Shown: positions 8,897-18,274 of the stretch, one piece after another | Position numbering within the stretch: position 1 is the first letter of the stretch | Layout of the letters: the number at the start of each line of letters is the position of its first letter | Source: Desulfobotulus pelophilus | GTDB lineage: Bacteria; Desulfobacterota; Desulfobacteria; Desulfobacterales; ASO4-4 | DNA length: 64,000 nucleotides | Assembly (NCBI RefSeq): GCF_026155325.1 | Contig: NZ_JAPFPW010000015.1 | Location: 1 to 64,000, forward strand | Direction: 5' to 3' | Position numbers and translations under genes: made by a program | Notes under the pieces: generated by a model | The model's input: the letters and a program-made list of their open reading frames with translations, nothing else | Told to the model about the DNA's origin: nothing | Databases searched by the model: none

Positions 8897-10897
8897 ATGA
8901 GGCAAAAAGCCCGGTTACAGACAAAGGTGACCCTTCTTCTTCTTCTTATTGTTACGGTGCAGGTTGTACTGCTGGGTGTTTTTATTTCCCGGAAAGCGGA
9001 TGTTGCAATGCGGGAATCGAGTTATGGCAGAATTCATTTTGTGCTGAACGAAGTTTCCCGCCGTAGCGGACAGCTTCTGTATCACGCAAACTGGGCAAAT
9101 CTTGCGGTTAATCTGACCCATGATTTTCTGAATGATCCAGATCTTATCTATTTTTTTGTTACGGATCCGGAAGGGGTTATCCTGATTGCTCAGAACGACA
9201 ATGTTCTGGATTCCCGGGATCCCCTTGTGGTGCCGGAGGATGTTCAAAGTCTGAAGCTTGCGGATCAGATGGAGGTGCGTCTTTATCCCTATGATGAGAC
9301 AGAACGTTTTCAGATCCGTCATGCTGTTCTGAAAGCACCGGTTTCATATATGGGCGTGGAGCGGGGACGCGCTGGTGAGCCTGTGCTGGATGCCGTCAGA
9401 CCTATCCGCTATGGAGATTCTCTGATGGGTTATCTGCGGATGGGGTTTTCCACTCAGGCCCTGCGGAAGCAGATCCAGGCCCAATATTTTCTGGTTGGTA
9501 TAGGAGGGGCTATACTGCTGGTTTCCCTTGCCGGAGGGATGGTGCTGGTTCTGCATCGTCATATCCGGCCCCTGTCCCTTCTGACTCGCGCTCTTGTGCG
9601 GCTTGAGGATGCGGATTCCCCTCTGGCTCTTCGCCAGTACCTTGAATCCATCCGACCCGAGGATGTGCCCGTGACAACACGGGAGGTGGAGGCTTTGAGG
9701 GACGCCTTCAGCCGAATGCGTCATCATTTGGTGGATACCTTTGTGCAGCTTGAGCATTTCATGGAGGCAACCCGGGTTCTGGCCTCTCAGGCCCATACGG
9801 CCAGCGAGGCCAAAGGCCAGTTTCTGGCGAATATGAGCCATGAGATCCGTACACCCATGAATGGAGTGATCGGTATGGCTGAGCTGCTTCTTGAAACAAA
9901 GCTGGATCCTGTACAGCGAAATTACGCGGAAATGATCCGTTCTTCCGGTGAAGGCTTACTGGATATTATTACCCGGGTTCTGGATTTTTCACGAATAGAG
10001 GCCGGTTGTGTGGATATGAATGAGGAGGCCTTTTCCCTTAGGGATGTAATGGAAGAAAGTCTTGATGTTCTGGCTATCTCGGCAGCAACCCAGGGTCTTG
10101 CCCTGACAGGGTGGATTCATGAAAAGGTGCCGGATTCTCTTATGGGAGATGCCCTGCGGCTGAAGCAGGTGCTGGTGAACCTTGTGGGTAATGCCGTAAA
10201 ATTTACGGAAAAAGGGTATGTGAATCTGCAGATTGTTACGGAAAGTGAGGCAGAAAATACCCTTGTGCTGCGTTTTGAGGTCCAGGATACGGGGATCGGT
10301 ATTCCTGAAGAAAGGGCAGGCAGTCTGTTTCAGCCCTTTTCCCAGGGAGACAGTTCCATGGGCCGCCGTTATGGCGGGACAGGGCTTGGGCTTGTTATTT
10401 CCCGGCAGCTGGTTCACCTTATGGGAGGAGATATGGGATTTGATTCCCGTGAATCCGGAGGAACAACTTTCTGGTTCACAGCTATCTTCGGCAAGGTGCG
10501 AAAAGTAGAGGAAAGGGTTGTCCGGTTTCTCGCCGGTCGCCGTGTGCTTCTGCTGGTTTCGGCTCCCCTGCTGGCAGCCCAGATGGAGGGCTATCTGCGT
10601 CAATGGGGTGCTGGTGTGACGATTCTTGCTTCTGCAGATCGGCTGGCGTTTTTGACCAGAGAGGAGAGGCAGGGGTTTTTTCTGATTCTTGTGGATGAAG
10701 ATGTGGAAGGCTTCCGCCTGCTGGAGCAAAGGGGCTGGACGGCTCATTTCCCGCCTTTCTGGGGGCTTTTGTCTGCCAGGATGTTTTGTCCCGGAACGGG
10801 TGCAGTGGGCAGGGAATATTCTTTTTGTCTCCCCAGGCCCGTAAAATACAGGCAGCTGGAACAGGCAATCCAGGACAGCCTGAGAAAAACAGGATAA
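8897..10897 (+). CDS. Membrane-bound hybrid-type sensor histidine kinase with degenerate receiver
   Basis: A 666-residue kinase. TM1 spans about 11-31, an extracytoplasmic sensor 32-195, TM2 about 197-220, and a HAMP-like linker follows. HisKA contains the phospho-acceptor His315 in [10 protein letters not shown]. The ATPase has its N box (N432 in [10 protein letters not shown]), G1 DTGIGIP (464-470) and G2 GGTGLGL (493-499). Residues about 547-660 resemble a receiver: RRVLLLVSA occupies strand 1, where two acidic residues are normally found, and LILVDED holds D600 at the usual acceptor strand. The first acidic pocket is missing, so it may not be phosphorylated. No response regulator is adjacent; the preceding exported protein is the likely input partner. 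Confidence 0.9.
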   Translation: MRQKARLQTKVTLLLLLIVTVQVVLLGVFISRKADVAMRESSYGRIHFVLNEVSRRSGQLLYHANWANLAVNLTHDFLNDPDLIYFFVTDPEGVILIAQNDNVLDSRDPLVVPEDVQSLKLADQMEVRLYPYDETERFQIRHAVLKAPVSYMGVERGRAGEPVLDAVRPIRYGDSLMGYLRMGFSTQALRKQIQAQYFLVGIGGAILLVSLAGGMVLVLHRHIRPLSLLTRALVRLEDADSPLALRQYLESIRPEDVPVTTREVEALRDAFSRMRHHLVDTFVQLEHFMEATRVLASQAHTASEAKGQFLANMSHEIRTPMNGVIGMAELLLETKLDPVQRNYAEMIRSSGEGLLDIITRVLDFSRIEAGCVDMNEEAFSLRDVMEESLDVLAISAATQGLALTGWIHEKVPDSLMGDALRLKQVLVNLVGNAVKFTEKGYVNLQIVTESEAENTLVLRFEVQDTGIGIPEERAGSLFQPFSQGDSSMGRRYGGTGLGLVISRQLVHLMGGDMGFDSRESGGTTFWFTAIFGKVRKVEERVVRFLAGRRVLLLVSAPLLAAQMEGYLRQWGAGVTILASADRLAFLTREERQGFFLILVDEDVEGFRLLEQRGWTAHFPPFWGLLSARMFCPGTGAVGREYSFCLPRPVKYRQLEQAIQDSLRKTG

Positions 10898-11067
10898 ACT
10901 CTGGTTTGTTGCCTGTTCCCTGGTGAAAAGCCCTGGGTTTGTTTCCCGAAGCTCACTCGCTTTTATATGTAAGATACGGGGTAGTCTTTTTTTATACGCC
11001 GGTTTTTTGATCAAGGCGGCCACATGCGCCGGATACGAAATGATTCCGGTGTGGTGAGGGAGGATGG

Positions 11068-12087
11068 ATGAAAAAAGCGGCATGGATTTACTGGGTGGTT
11101 TTGTCCGTGGTATTTTTTTGGGGCTGTGATCGTGTCCGCATGGTGGAGATGGACGGAAAAATCATGGGGACGGAGTGGAAGGTTCGCTGTGCCCTTTCCG
11201 TATCCACAGATCCCGGTGAAGTTCAGAACCTTCTTGAAAAGCGCCTGCATGCCATTAACCGATCTCTTTCTGTCTATGTTGAAAACAGTGATGTTTCTCG
11301 TTTTAACCGTATGAAAGCGGAAGAAACCATGGTACCGGATGTGCTTTTTATGACGGTATTGCATGCGGCAAGGGAGGTTTATGAATGGACGGAAGGAGCT
11401 TTTGATCCTACGGTACTCCCCCTTGTGAATCTCTGGGGTTTTGGCCCGGATGGTTATCACGGCTACCTGCCGGATACAGATGCTCTGGAGCAGGTGAAAA
11501 AGAACGTTGGTATGAACAGGCTTATCTTTTATGAGGATGGGCGAATTGGTAAGCAGGAAGATGGAATCAGTCTGGATCTGGGGGCCATTGCCAAGGGCTA
11601 TGGCGTGGATCTTCTGGCAGAGACCCTTGAAGAGGCAGGAATCAGGCATTATCTGGTGGAAATAGGAGGCGAGATCCGTGTGGGGGGCTGCCGTCCGGAT
11701 GGCACCCCATGGGTTTTAGGGATCAGTCGGCCTTTTCCGGGGTCGGCACCTTCGGATCTTCTCCTTCGTATGGAAATCTGCAACGGATCTCTTGCGACCA
11801 GTGGCGACTACAGGAATTTTTTTGAGTCTGGCGGGCGTCGTTTTTCCCATGTTATGGATCCTTTGACCGGTTATCCCGTGGAAACGGGAATCGTCAGTGC
11901 TTCGGTACTTCATAAAAGCTCTATGAAGGCCGATGCCCTTGCCACAGCCATCATGGTTATGGGTATGGAAAAGGCAAGGGCAATGGTGGCAAGACTGGAC
12001 GGAGTGGAAGCTCTGGTGGTGAAAGAGATAGACGGCGGGGTTGTTGAAAGCTGGATGAGCCCGGGGTTCATGGAAAAACTGCGTTGA
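11068..12087 (+). CDS. apbE: FAD:protein FMN transferase, lipoprotein ApbE
   Basis: A 339-residue ApbE that transfers FMN from FAD to a Thr of flavoprotein subunits such as NqrC or RnfG at the outer face of the inner membrane. The N-terminus has a lipobox-like FFWGC (Cys20). The family blocks are MGTEWKVR, GAFDPTV, SLDLGAIAKGYGVD, the nucleotide-binding YLVEIGGEIR, SHVMDPLTGYP and the Mg-binding ADALATAIMVMG near the end. No Nqr, Rnf or flavoprotein acceptor gene is in the window, so its target lies elsewhere. It sits between the kinase gene and the crotonase on the same strand. Confidence 0.94.
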   Translation: MKKAAWIYWVVLSVVFFWGCDRVRMVEMDGKIMGTEWKVRCALSVSTDPGEVQNLLEKRLHAINRSLSVYVENSDVSRFNRMKAEETMVPDVLFMTVLHAAREVYEWTEGAFDPTVLPLVNLWGFGPDGYHGYLPDTDALEQVKKNVGMNRLIFYEDGRIGKQEDGISLDLGAIAKGYGVDLLAETLEEAGIRHYLVEIGGEIRVGGCRPDGTPWVLGISRPFPGSAPSDLLLRMEICNGSLATSGDYRNFFESGGRRFSHVMDPLTGYPVETGIVSASVLHKSSMKADALATAIMVMGMEKARAMVARLDGVEALVVKEIDGGVVESWMSPGFMEKLR

Positions 12088-12169
12088 CTCATACGATGGA
12101 TGCTATAGAAATGATGGGGCTGCCCAGGCAGGGCAGGATGGAACCTTACTGACAAGAAAAGGAGCGGGG

Positions 12170-12988
12170 ATGACGGAGAGCACTTACTATCTGGTGGAGA
12201 AAAAAGGACCTGTGGCATGGGTGTATCTGAATCGACCGGAAAAGAAAAATGCCATGCATCTTCCTGCATGGGAGGATGCGCCTTCTATTTATGCGGATCT
12301 GGATGCGGATCCGGAAATTCGGGTTATTATCGTTGCCGGTAAAGGCCCTGCCTTTTGTGCGGGGATTGATCTGATGGGTATGGTGGGAGCCATGCCGGAA
12401 CTCATGGAGGAGCAGAAGGGCGGGGTTAAGTGGCGCTTTATTCCTAAAATCAAGATGCTGCAGGAGACCATGAGCTGCATAGAAAAATGCCGGAAGCCTG
12501 TGATTGCTGCGGTGCATGGCTACTGCATCGGTGCCGGTCTGGATATGATCAGTGCCTGTGATATTCGTATCTGTTCTGCGGATGCTACTTTCTGTCTTAA
12601 AGAGGCAGCTGTGGGGTTTGTGGCGGATGTGGGCTCTTTGCAGCGAGTGCCACGTATTGTGGGAGAAGGCATTGCCCGTGAACTGGCATTTACGGCTAAA
12701 ACCATTGATGCCGTTCGGGCAAAGGAAGTGCTTCTGGTCAATGACGTGTACCCGGATCATGACAGTCTGATGGCTGCGGCCGAAGCCATGGCTCTGGAAA
12801 TAGCAGCCAACTCTCCTTTAGCCGTGCAGGCCTCCAAAAATGTTCTGAATTTTGGCGCGGGACGAACCGTTGGAGATGGGCTTGACTACGTGGCGAGCAT
12901 CAGTGCCAATATTGTGCCTTCCGATGACCTGATGGAGGCTTTTACGGCTTTTGCGGAGCGCAGGGCTCCTAAGTTTACCGGTAAATAG
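12170..12988 (+). CDS. Crotonase-family protein, dienoyl-CoA isomerase (ECH1)-like
   Basis: A 272-residue enoyl-CoA hydratase/isomerase. The oxyanion-hole blocks are FCAGIDLMGM and HGYCIGAGLDM. The segment KEAAVGFVADVGSLQRVP matches delta(3,5)-delta(2,4)-dienoyl-CoA isomerases: it has the catalytic Glu and an Asp eight residues later as in mammalian ECH1, though the intermediate Asp of ECH1 is Ala here. This points to isomerisation of dienoyl-CoA made from unsaturated fatty acids rather than plain hydration. AAGGAG precedes the ATG. Together with the acyl-CoA dehydrogenase (29062-30882) and the fusion gene at 61652 it supports beta-oxidation. Confidence 0.82.
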   Translation: MTESTYYLVEKKGPVAWVYLNRPEKKNAMHLPAWEDAPSIYADLDADPEIRVIIVAGKGPAFCAGIDLMGMVGAMPELMEEQKGGVKWRFIPKIKMLQETMSCIEKCRKPVIAAVHGYCIGAGLDMISACDIRICSADATFCLKEAAVGFVADVGSLQRVPRIVGEGIARELAFTAKTIDAVRAKEVLLVNDVYPDHDSLMAAAEAMALEIAANSPLAVQASKNVLNFGAGRTVGDGLDYVASISANIVPSDDLMEAFTAFAERRAPKFTGK

Positions 12989-12996
12989 GCATGACA

Positions 12997-13024
12997 GTGG
13001 TCAGCAGTCTCTGCTGCTGACCAC
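12997..13024. repeat. Perfect 11-bp inverted repeat between the crotonase and rimO
   Basis: GTGGTCAGCAG and CTGCTGACCAC flank a 6-nt loop (13008-13013). No T run follows on either strand, so it is not a standard intrinsic terminator. It could be an operator, an mRNA-stabilising 3' hairpin of the crotonase message, or a Rho-type end. Confidence 0.6.
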
Positions 13025-13057
13025 AAAAATGGGAAAGATACGGGTATTTCATTCTTC

Positions 13058-14392
13058 ATGAAATGTTATATTGAAACTTTGGGCTGTGCACGGAATCAGG
13101 TGGATAGTGAAGTGTTGGCAGGCCACATGGTACGAGCGGGTTATCCGCTGGCAGAAGGGCCTGAGGATGCAGCTATTATTATTGTCAATACCTGCGGATT
13201 CATACAGGATGCCATTGATGATTCCATAGACACCATTCTGGAGCTTGCCTCATTCCGGAAGGGAGGCCTCTGCCGATATCTGATAGTAGCCGGATGCCTG
13301 CCAGAACGTTTTCAGGAAGATATTGCAGTATCCTTGCCGGAGGTGGATTTCTTTGCCGGAACCGCCGCCTATTTTTCTATCCTTTCCTTTCTCGAAGAGG
13401 AAGATATTTTCATGAAGGAAAACGGATCTGTTTTTTGTCCGGATCCGGTGAAGGCACCCTTGCAGACAGCAGCCATGCCCCGTTTTCGCGTTGCGGTGCA
13501 TACGGCCTACCTCAAGATTGCAGAAGGTTGCTCCAGGCACTGTACCTATTGTATCATTCCCCGACTGCGCGGTGTACAGCGAAGCCGTTCTCTTCATGAT
13601 GTGGTGGCGGAAGCCCGTAATCTGGTTTCCCAGGGTGTGAAGGAAGTGGTTCTGGTGGCTCAGGAAACAACGGATTGGGGAAAGGATCTTCAGAATGGGC
13701 AGAATATCTGTGACCTTGTGGCGGAGGTATGTGATGCTGTAGGGGAGAAGGTTTGGGTTCGTCTTTTGTACGGTCATCCTGAAAGCCTCCGTGACGATCT
13801 TCTTGATCTGATGGCAAGCAGGGACAATTTTTGTTCCTATCTGGATCTGCCCGTGCAGCATGCCGCAGACGGGGTTCTGCGGCGTATGGGCCGTCACTAT
13901 ACGAATGAAGGGTTGCGTGCTCTTTTTTCACGTATACGGGCAAAGGTGGCCGATGTGAGCCTCCGTACAACGTTGATAACCGGCTTTCCCGGAGAGACGG
14001 AAGATGATTTTGAGATTCTTCTGGCTTTTGTCCGGGACATTCGTTTTGATCATCTGGGAGTGTTTCTTTATTCTGATCTTGATGATCTGCCATCGCACAG
14101 ACTGAACAATCATGTTCCTCCGGAAGTGGCTGCTGCCAGGAGGGATAGGCTGATGGAGGTGCAGGCAGGTATTTCATGGGAAAGGCATCAGTCAAAAATC
14201 GGAAATAAATATGAGGTGCTCATTGAAGGGGTGCCTGAAGGTGATCTGGCCGAAGGAAGAACCCGGTTTCAGGCGCCTGAAGTGGATGGCATTACCTTTG
14301 TAGATGGCAGCGGGCTTGCGGGAGGAGATGTGGTGACCATTGAGGTGACCGATGCCTTTGACTATGATCTTGCGGGAAATGTGGTGGACTGA
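13058..14392 (+). CDS. rimO: Ribosomal protein S12 methylthiotransferase RimO
   Basis: A 444-residue radical SAM methylthiotransferase that thiomethylates an Asp of ribosomal protein S12. The N-terminal UPF0004 domain supplies three auxiliary-cluster cysteines (ETLGCARNQVDSE, NTCGFI, VAGCLPE). The radical SAM triad is in EGCSRHCTYCIIP (CxxxCxxC), followed by the conserved RSRS and a C-terminal TRAM domain (about 375-440). SETLGCARN and the 440-residue length favour RimO over MiaB. Its TGA overlaps the ATG of the polyprenyl synthase by one base, showing translational coupling. Confidence 0.96.
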   Translation: MKCYIETLGCARNQVDSEVLAGHMVRAGYPLAEGPEDAAIIIVNTCGFIQDAIDDSIDTILELASFRKGGLCRYLIVAGCLPERFQEDIAVSLPEVDFFAGTAAYFSILSFLEEEDIFMKENGSVFCPDPVKAPLQTAAMPRFRVAVHTAYLKIAEGCSRHCTYCIIPRLRGVQRSRSLHDVVAEARNLVSQGVKEVVLVAQETTDWGKDLQNGQNICDLVAEVCDAVGEKVWVRLLYGHPESLRDDLLDLMASRDNFCSYLDLPVQHAADGVLRRMGRHYTNEGLRALFSRIRAKVADVSLRTTLITGFPGETEDDFEILLAFVRDIRFDHLGVFLYSDLDDLPSHRLNNHVPPEVAAARRDRLMEVQAGISWERHQSKIGNKYEVLIEGVPEGDLAEGRTRFQAPEVDGITFVDGSGLAGGDVVTIEVTDAFDYDLAGNVVD

Positions 14393-15369
14393 TGGGTGAT
14401 TTGAAAAAAGAGATTGCTGCTGCCGTTGCAGAGGATCTTGCAGCCATTGAAAAAGCCCTTGTGGCAAATCTGACTCCAGAGCTGGATCTCGTCCGTAAAA
14501 TTGCCGGTCATACACTGTTTTCAGGGGGTAAGCGCTTACGTCCTCTGCTGTGTGTGCTGATGCACAGGGCTTTGGGCGGACGGGATGCCATTGTGACGGA
14601 TGTAGCAGGAATTTTTGAGTTTCTTCATGCGGCCACGTTGATCCATGATGATGTGGTGGATGAGGCAGAGGTGAGAAGGGGCAGAGCGGCATCCCACAGG
14701 CTTTTTGGTGCTGCGGAAGCGGTATTGACCGGAGACTTTCTTCTGGCCCGTTCGCTGAATCTTGCTGCAAAAACAGGGAACCCTGAAATTATTGCCGTTA
14801 TTGCCAATATTACGGAACAGATGGCCCAGGGGGAAATTGAGCAGCTGCGGAACAAGGGGGATCTTGGGCTTTCAGAAGCGGCATATGACCGTGTCATTGA
14901 ACGAAAAACAGCTGTATTGATTGAAGGTTCCTGTAAAACAGGAGCGCTTTTGGCCAATGCCGGACCGGAAAGGGTGCAGGCTGCCGCCCGGTATGGGTGG
15001 GAGCTGGGCATGGCTTTTCAGATGGCCGACGATCTTCTGGACTATACGGAGGATGAAAGCAGTCTTGGGAAACGTCCCGGTGCGGATCTGCGGGAAGGAA
15101 AGGCCACATTGCCCCTGATCTGCGCCCTGCGGGAAGCTGATTCGGCGGACAGAGCCTTTTTAGAGTCAGTTGCGGGAACGGATTTTGCTAATGAAGATTT
15201 CATGCGCGTGAAGGCTGTTGTGCATGCCGCAGGGGGGATTGCCTTCACGCGAAAACGGGCCGAAAGACATGTCGATGCGGCTCAATCCGCTCTGGATCTG
15301 CTGGCGTTTGGTCCGGAGAGAAAGCTTTTGGAAATGCTCGCCTCCTATGCGCTGGTGAGAAAAAGTTGA
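14392..15369 (+). CDS. Polyprenyl diphosphate synthase (trans-isoprenyl, octaprenyl-type)
   Basis: A 325-residue all-helical prenyl chain elongation enzyme. The first aspartate-rich motif is DDVVDEAEVRRG (about residues 84-95), preceded by GGKRLRP; the second is QMADDLLDYTEDE. Length and motif layout fit the IspB/HepT group that makes the side chain of respiratory quinones (menaquinone in sulfate reducers), but chain length cannot be read safely. The start ATG overlaps the rimO stop. Confidence 0.92.
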   Translation: MGDLKKEIAAAVAEDLAAIEKALVANLTPELDLVRKIAGHTLFSGGKRLRPLLCVLMHRALGGRDAIVTDVAGIFEFLHAATLIHDDVVDEAEVRRGRAASHRLFGAAEAVLTGDFLLARSLNLAAKTGNPEIIAVIANITEQMAQGEIEQLRNKGDLGLSEAAYDRVIERKTAVLIEGSCKTGALLANAGPERVQAAARYGWELGMAFQMADDLLDYTEDESSLGKRPGADLREGKATLPLICALREADSADRAFLESVAGTDFANEDFMRVKAVVHAAGGIAFTRKRAERHVDAAQSALDLLAFGPERKLLEMLASYALVRKS

Positions 15370-15421
15370 ACAGGCAGGTTTTTCTGGCCGTATTTTGTCA
15401 GAAAAGTTCAGGGAGAGGGCT

Positions 15422-16606
15422 ATGGTAAAAAAAATATGGTATGTCTGGTGTGTTCTGCTTCTGGCAGGTCCGCAGATTTCATGGGTTCAGGCTGGCGGAG
15501 GGCAGAGCTTTCTTGTCATGGGAACAGCGGAAATTCAGGGAGAGGGGGGCCGGAATGCCCGGTCCCGGGCAGAGCAGGTGGCCCTTTCCAGAGCGGTGGA
15601 GCGTTTTGTTCTGGAGAGTCTGCCGGAGTCTCGTATCGCGTCATCGCTGACCATGCTGGATCCATTGTGGGAGGAAAAACCCGATGGGTACATTCGGGAA
15701 TTCCGGATTCTGGGAACTGTCCAGGAAGGGAACAGGTATCATCTGGTAGCAAGGGTTCTACCGGACGGGGAAAAGTTGACAAGGCGCATGAAAGAGCTTG
15801 GGCTGGGCTTTTCGAGTCTGCCGGGTGTTCTGTTTATGGTTTCCGAACAGGGGCTTATGGATGATGCCCCCCGTAAATGGTGGGTGCCAGATGCCAGTAT
15901 TTCAAGAACAGGTGGCAGGACCATGGAAGCCATGGTTACGGTGATGGGGCAGGCAGGGTTCCATGTGATCCTGCCGGATAACCGGCCCCTGTTTTCATTT
16001 GAAGCAGAGGCCCCTTCCGTTCTGGATACAAGGGAAGCACGGCGCATGGGGGCTCTTTTTGGTGCGCCTGTTGTTCTGGTGGGGCGTGCCCGTGTGGAGC
16101 CGGGTGGTAATGTGATGGGGGATAGCAAACAGTCTTTCCGCGCGTCGGTTCTTCTGGTTGCCCTTCATACGGAAACGGGTGATGTCCTGGCGGAAACAGA
16201 AGATTTTCTCGTGGTCGTGAATGAGAATCCTTCGGCCGGTGAGCGGGATGCATTGTATGAGGCGGGAAGAAGGGCTGCAGCCCGTATCAGTCCGGAGCTG
16301 CAGGCGGCATGGTCACGGAAGGCCGGGGAAGATTCCCTGGTGCGGGAAATCCGTATGGATATAGGAGGTGATAGTTTTCTGACCCGTTTTGCCCATTTCC
16401 GGAGAGCTTTGAATGAGGTGGAAGGTGTTATTTCCATAGAAAGGCGGGAGATCACGGCTCAGGGTATGGATGTTCGTGTGCGGTACAGGGGTCGGGGTAA
16501 TGATCTGGCTACGGCCCTGATGGGACTGAGCTATGATCGTTTTGGTGTGCGGATTTCCGATGTGGAAGAGGATAGAATGCGGGTGACTCTGGTGGCATCG
16601 CCTTGA
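15422..16606 (+). CDS. Exported FlgT/LPP20-like protein
   Basis: A 394-residue protein with a signal peptide (MVKKIWYVWCVLLLAGPQI, mature about from GGGQSF). The segment MGTAEIQGEGGRNARSRAE continuing into ALSRAVERFV resembles the N-terminal domain of flagellar assembly protein FlgT and LPP20-type proteins, in which the mature protein begins with a 'G.A.......AR..A...A...A' pattern. The remainder is alpha/beta with repeated LVGRARV-like strands and ends in MRVTLVASP. I chose the ATG at 15422 because GGGAGAGG lies just upstream; the open frame starts at 15395. No flagellar genes are nearby, so an outer-membrane or envelope role is all I infer. Confidence 0.65.
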   Translation: MVKKIWYVWCVLLLAGPQISWVQAGGGQSFLVMGTAEIQGEGGRNARSRAEQVALSRAVERFVLESLPESRIASSLTMLDPLWEEKPDGYIREFRILGTVQEGNRYHLVARVLPDGEKLTRRMKELGLGFSSLPGVLFMVSEQGLMDDAPRKWWVPDASISRTGGRTMEAMVTVMGQAGFHVILPDNRPLFSFEAEAPSVLDTREARRMGALFGAPVVLVGRARVEPGGNVMGDSKQSFRASVLLVALHTETGDVLAETEDFLVVVNENPSAGERDALYEAGRRAAARISPELQAAWSRKAGEDSLVREIRMDIGGDSFLTRFAHFRRALNEVEGVISIERREITAQGMDVRVRYRGRGNDLATALMGLSYDRFGVRISDVEEDRMRVTLVASP

Positions 16607-16684
16607 TGAATATGGCAGGTTACGGAGTGTAATTCGCAGATCGAGCAGGTCAATTTTTGGTTGTTTTAGAAAAGGAGGCAGATT

Positions 16685-17155
16685 TTGGCACAGGAGGCAA
16701 AACGACGGGAAAAAAACCTCTATCAATTTGCGGGCCTTGTGGCGCTTTGCTTCTGGATGGTCATGACTTCCATGGTGTGCGCTGCCGAGCGTCTGACTGT
16801 GGAGAGACCAACGGTGAATGTGCGTTCAGGTCCTGGCACACAGCATAGTGTTCTATGGCAGGCGGAGGCCAACTACCCCCTTGAAGTTTTGGAGAAAAGG
16901 GATGGGTGGGTTCGGTTTCGGGATTTTGAAGGTTATGAGGGCTGGGTTTCAGCAAACCTCACAGGTACAACACCATCCGTGGTGGTAAAAAATTCCAAGG
17001 CTAACGTTCGTTCCGGGCCAGGTACCAGTCATTCCATTGTGTTTACCGTAGAAAAAGGAGTGCCTTTCAGGGTGCTGGGACGTCAGGGCGAATGGGTGCG
17101 CATCCGTCATGCCGATGGTGATGAGGGCTGGATCCACAGGAATCTTGTCTGGTAG
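16685..17155 (+). CDS. Exported double SH3b-domain protein
   Basis: A 156-residue protein with an N-terminal hydrophobic signal (about 14-33, FAGLVALCFWMVMTSMVCAA) and two bacterial SH3 domains. The first begins TVNVRSGPGTQHS and the second KANVRSGPGTSHS, each ending in the GW pair typical of SH3b (EGWVS, EGWIHRN). Such modules usually bind cell-wall or envelope targets. The start is a TTG at 16685, supported by AAAGGAGG seven bases upstream; no suitable ATG exists before the hydrophobic stretch. It follows the FlgT-like gene by 78 bp in the same direction. Confidence 0.85.
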   Translation: MAQEAKRREKNLYQFAGLVALCFWMVMTSMVCAAERLTVERPTVNVRSGPGTQHSVLWQAEANYPLEVLEKRDGWVRFRDFEGYEGWVSANLTGTTPSVVVKNSKANVRSGPGTSHSIVFTVEKGVPFRVLGRQGEWVRIRHADGDEGWIHRNLVW

Positions 17156-17229
17156 GTACAACAGAAGCGGTTTTTTGTCTGCGTGTCGTGGGCGGAAGAC
17201 TGCTTTTTTTATGAATGAAAGGTAAGAAT

Positions 17230-18261
17230 ATGGATGTAAGAAGCCGGATAAGCGCCCGTGGTAAAAAGGTGCTGGGGGTAGGTTCTGCCCTTACGGATAT
17301 TCTTGTGCGGGCTTCCGATGAGGAACTGCAGACGATCAGCCATATCAAAGGTGGCATGACCCTTGTTGATTCAGATTTTCTGGATGGCTGTATGAAGAAG
17401 ATCCCTCAGGCTGGAGAAACCGTACCCGGTGGCGCTGCCTGTAATACCATACAGGGCCTTGCCCGGCTTGGGGGTGAAGCTGTTTTTATGGGTAAAAGGG
17501 GGAATGATGCAACAGGAGACGCTTTTGAGTCTTTTTTGAAAAATTCGGGTGTACATCCTGTTCTTTCCGTATCCCGGACACCTTCGGGCCGGGTTCTTTC
17601 CATTATCACTCCAGATGCGCAGCGGTCCATGTTTACTTTTCTTGGTGCTTCCTCTGAGTTGGCTCCTTCCGATATTGTCCGGGAGCATTTTGAGACAGCT
17701 GCCATTGTTTTTATGGAGGGGTATCTCTTTTTCAATCCGGATCTTGCCTTTGCTGTGCTGGAAGAAGCTCAATCATCCGGGGCGGTGGTGGCTATGGATT
17801 TAGCCAGTTTTACCGTTGTGGAAGCGGCTTCGGATCTTCTCCATGATGCTGTTCCCCGCTTTGTTGATATTTTAATAGCCAATGAGGATGAGGCCTATGC
17901 CTATACGGGGTATCGGGATCCATTGAAAGCACTGGAATATATGGCTTCGGAGGCAGGTCTGGCAGTGTTGAAAATGGGAAAGGATGGCAGTCTTATCCGG
18001 TCAGGAGAAACATTATGGCAGATTGCAGCCTGTAACGGGAACTCCGTAAAGGATACGACGGGGGCCGGAGATTTGTGGGCGGCAGGGTTTTTGCATGGCC
18101 TTGTTCTGGACTGGCCCATGGAAAACTGCGGAGCTTTGGCTTCCGCTTGTGGGTACGAGGTTTGTTGTGTGGTGGGGGCGCAGATTCCGGAGGCCGGATG
18201 GTTGAGAATCTGCTCTCGTTTCTTACTCACCGGGGCAAGAGTGTCCCCTGTCGGTTCCTGA
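17230..18261 (+). CDS. PfkB-family carbohydrate/adenosine kinase
   Basis: A 343-residue ribokinase-like kinase. Visible are the N-terminal VLGVGSALTDILV strand, the GGAACNTIQGLARLGG substrate-binding glycines, GKRGNDATGD, and the C-terminal anion-hole/catalytic motif DTTGAGDLWAAGFLHG with the base Asp. The N-terminal lid (SHIKGGMTLVD) resembles the adenosine kinase branch, but the substrate is not certain. The ATG at 17230 has AAAGG eight bases upstream; an in-frame ATG at 17215 is the alternative. It precedes the YfgM-like gene by 13 bp. Confidence 0.88.
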   Translation: MDVRSRISARGKKVLGVGSALTDILVRASDEELQTISHIKGGMTLVDSDFLDGCMKKIPQAGETVPGGAACNTIQGLARLGGEAVFMGKRGNDATGDAFESFLKNSGVHPVLSVSRTPSGRVLSIITPDAQRSMFTFLGASSELAPSDIVREHFETAAIVFMEGYLFFNPDLAFAVLEEAQSSGAVVAMDLASFTVVEAASDLLHDAVPRFVDILIANEDEAYAYTGYRDPLKALEYMASEAGLAVLKMGKDGSLIRSGETLWQIAACNGNSVKDTTGAGDLWAAGFLHGLVLDWPMENCGALASACGYEVCCVVGAQIPEAGWLRICSRFLLTGARVSPVGS

Positions 18262-18274
18262 AAAGAGGCCTGTA

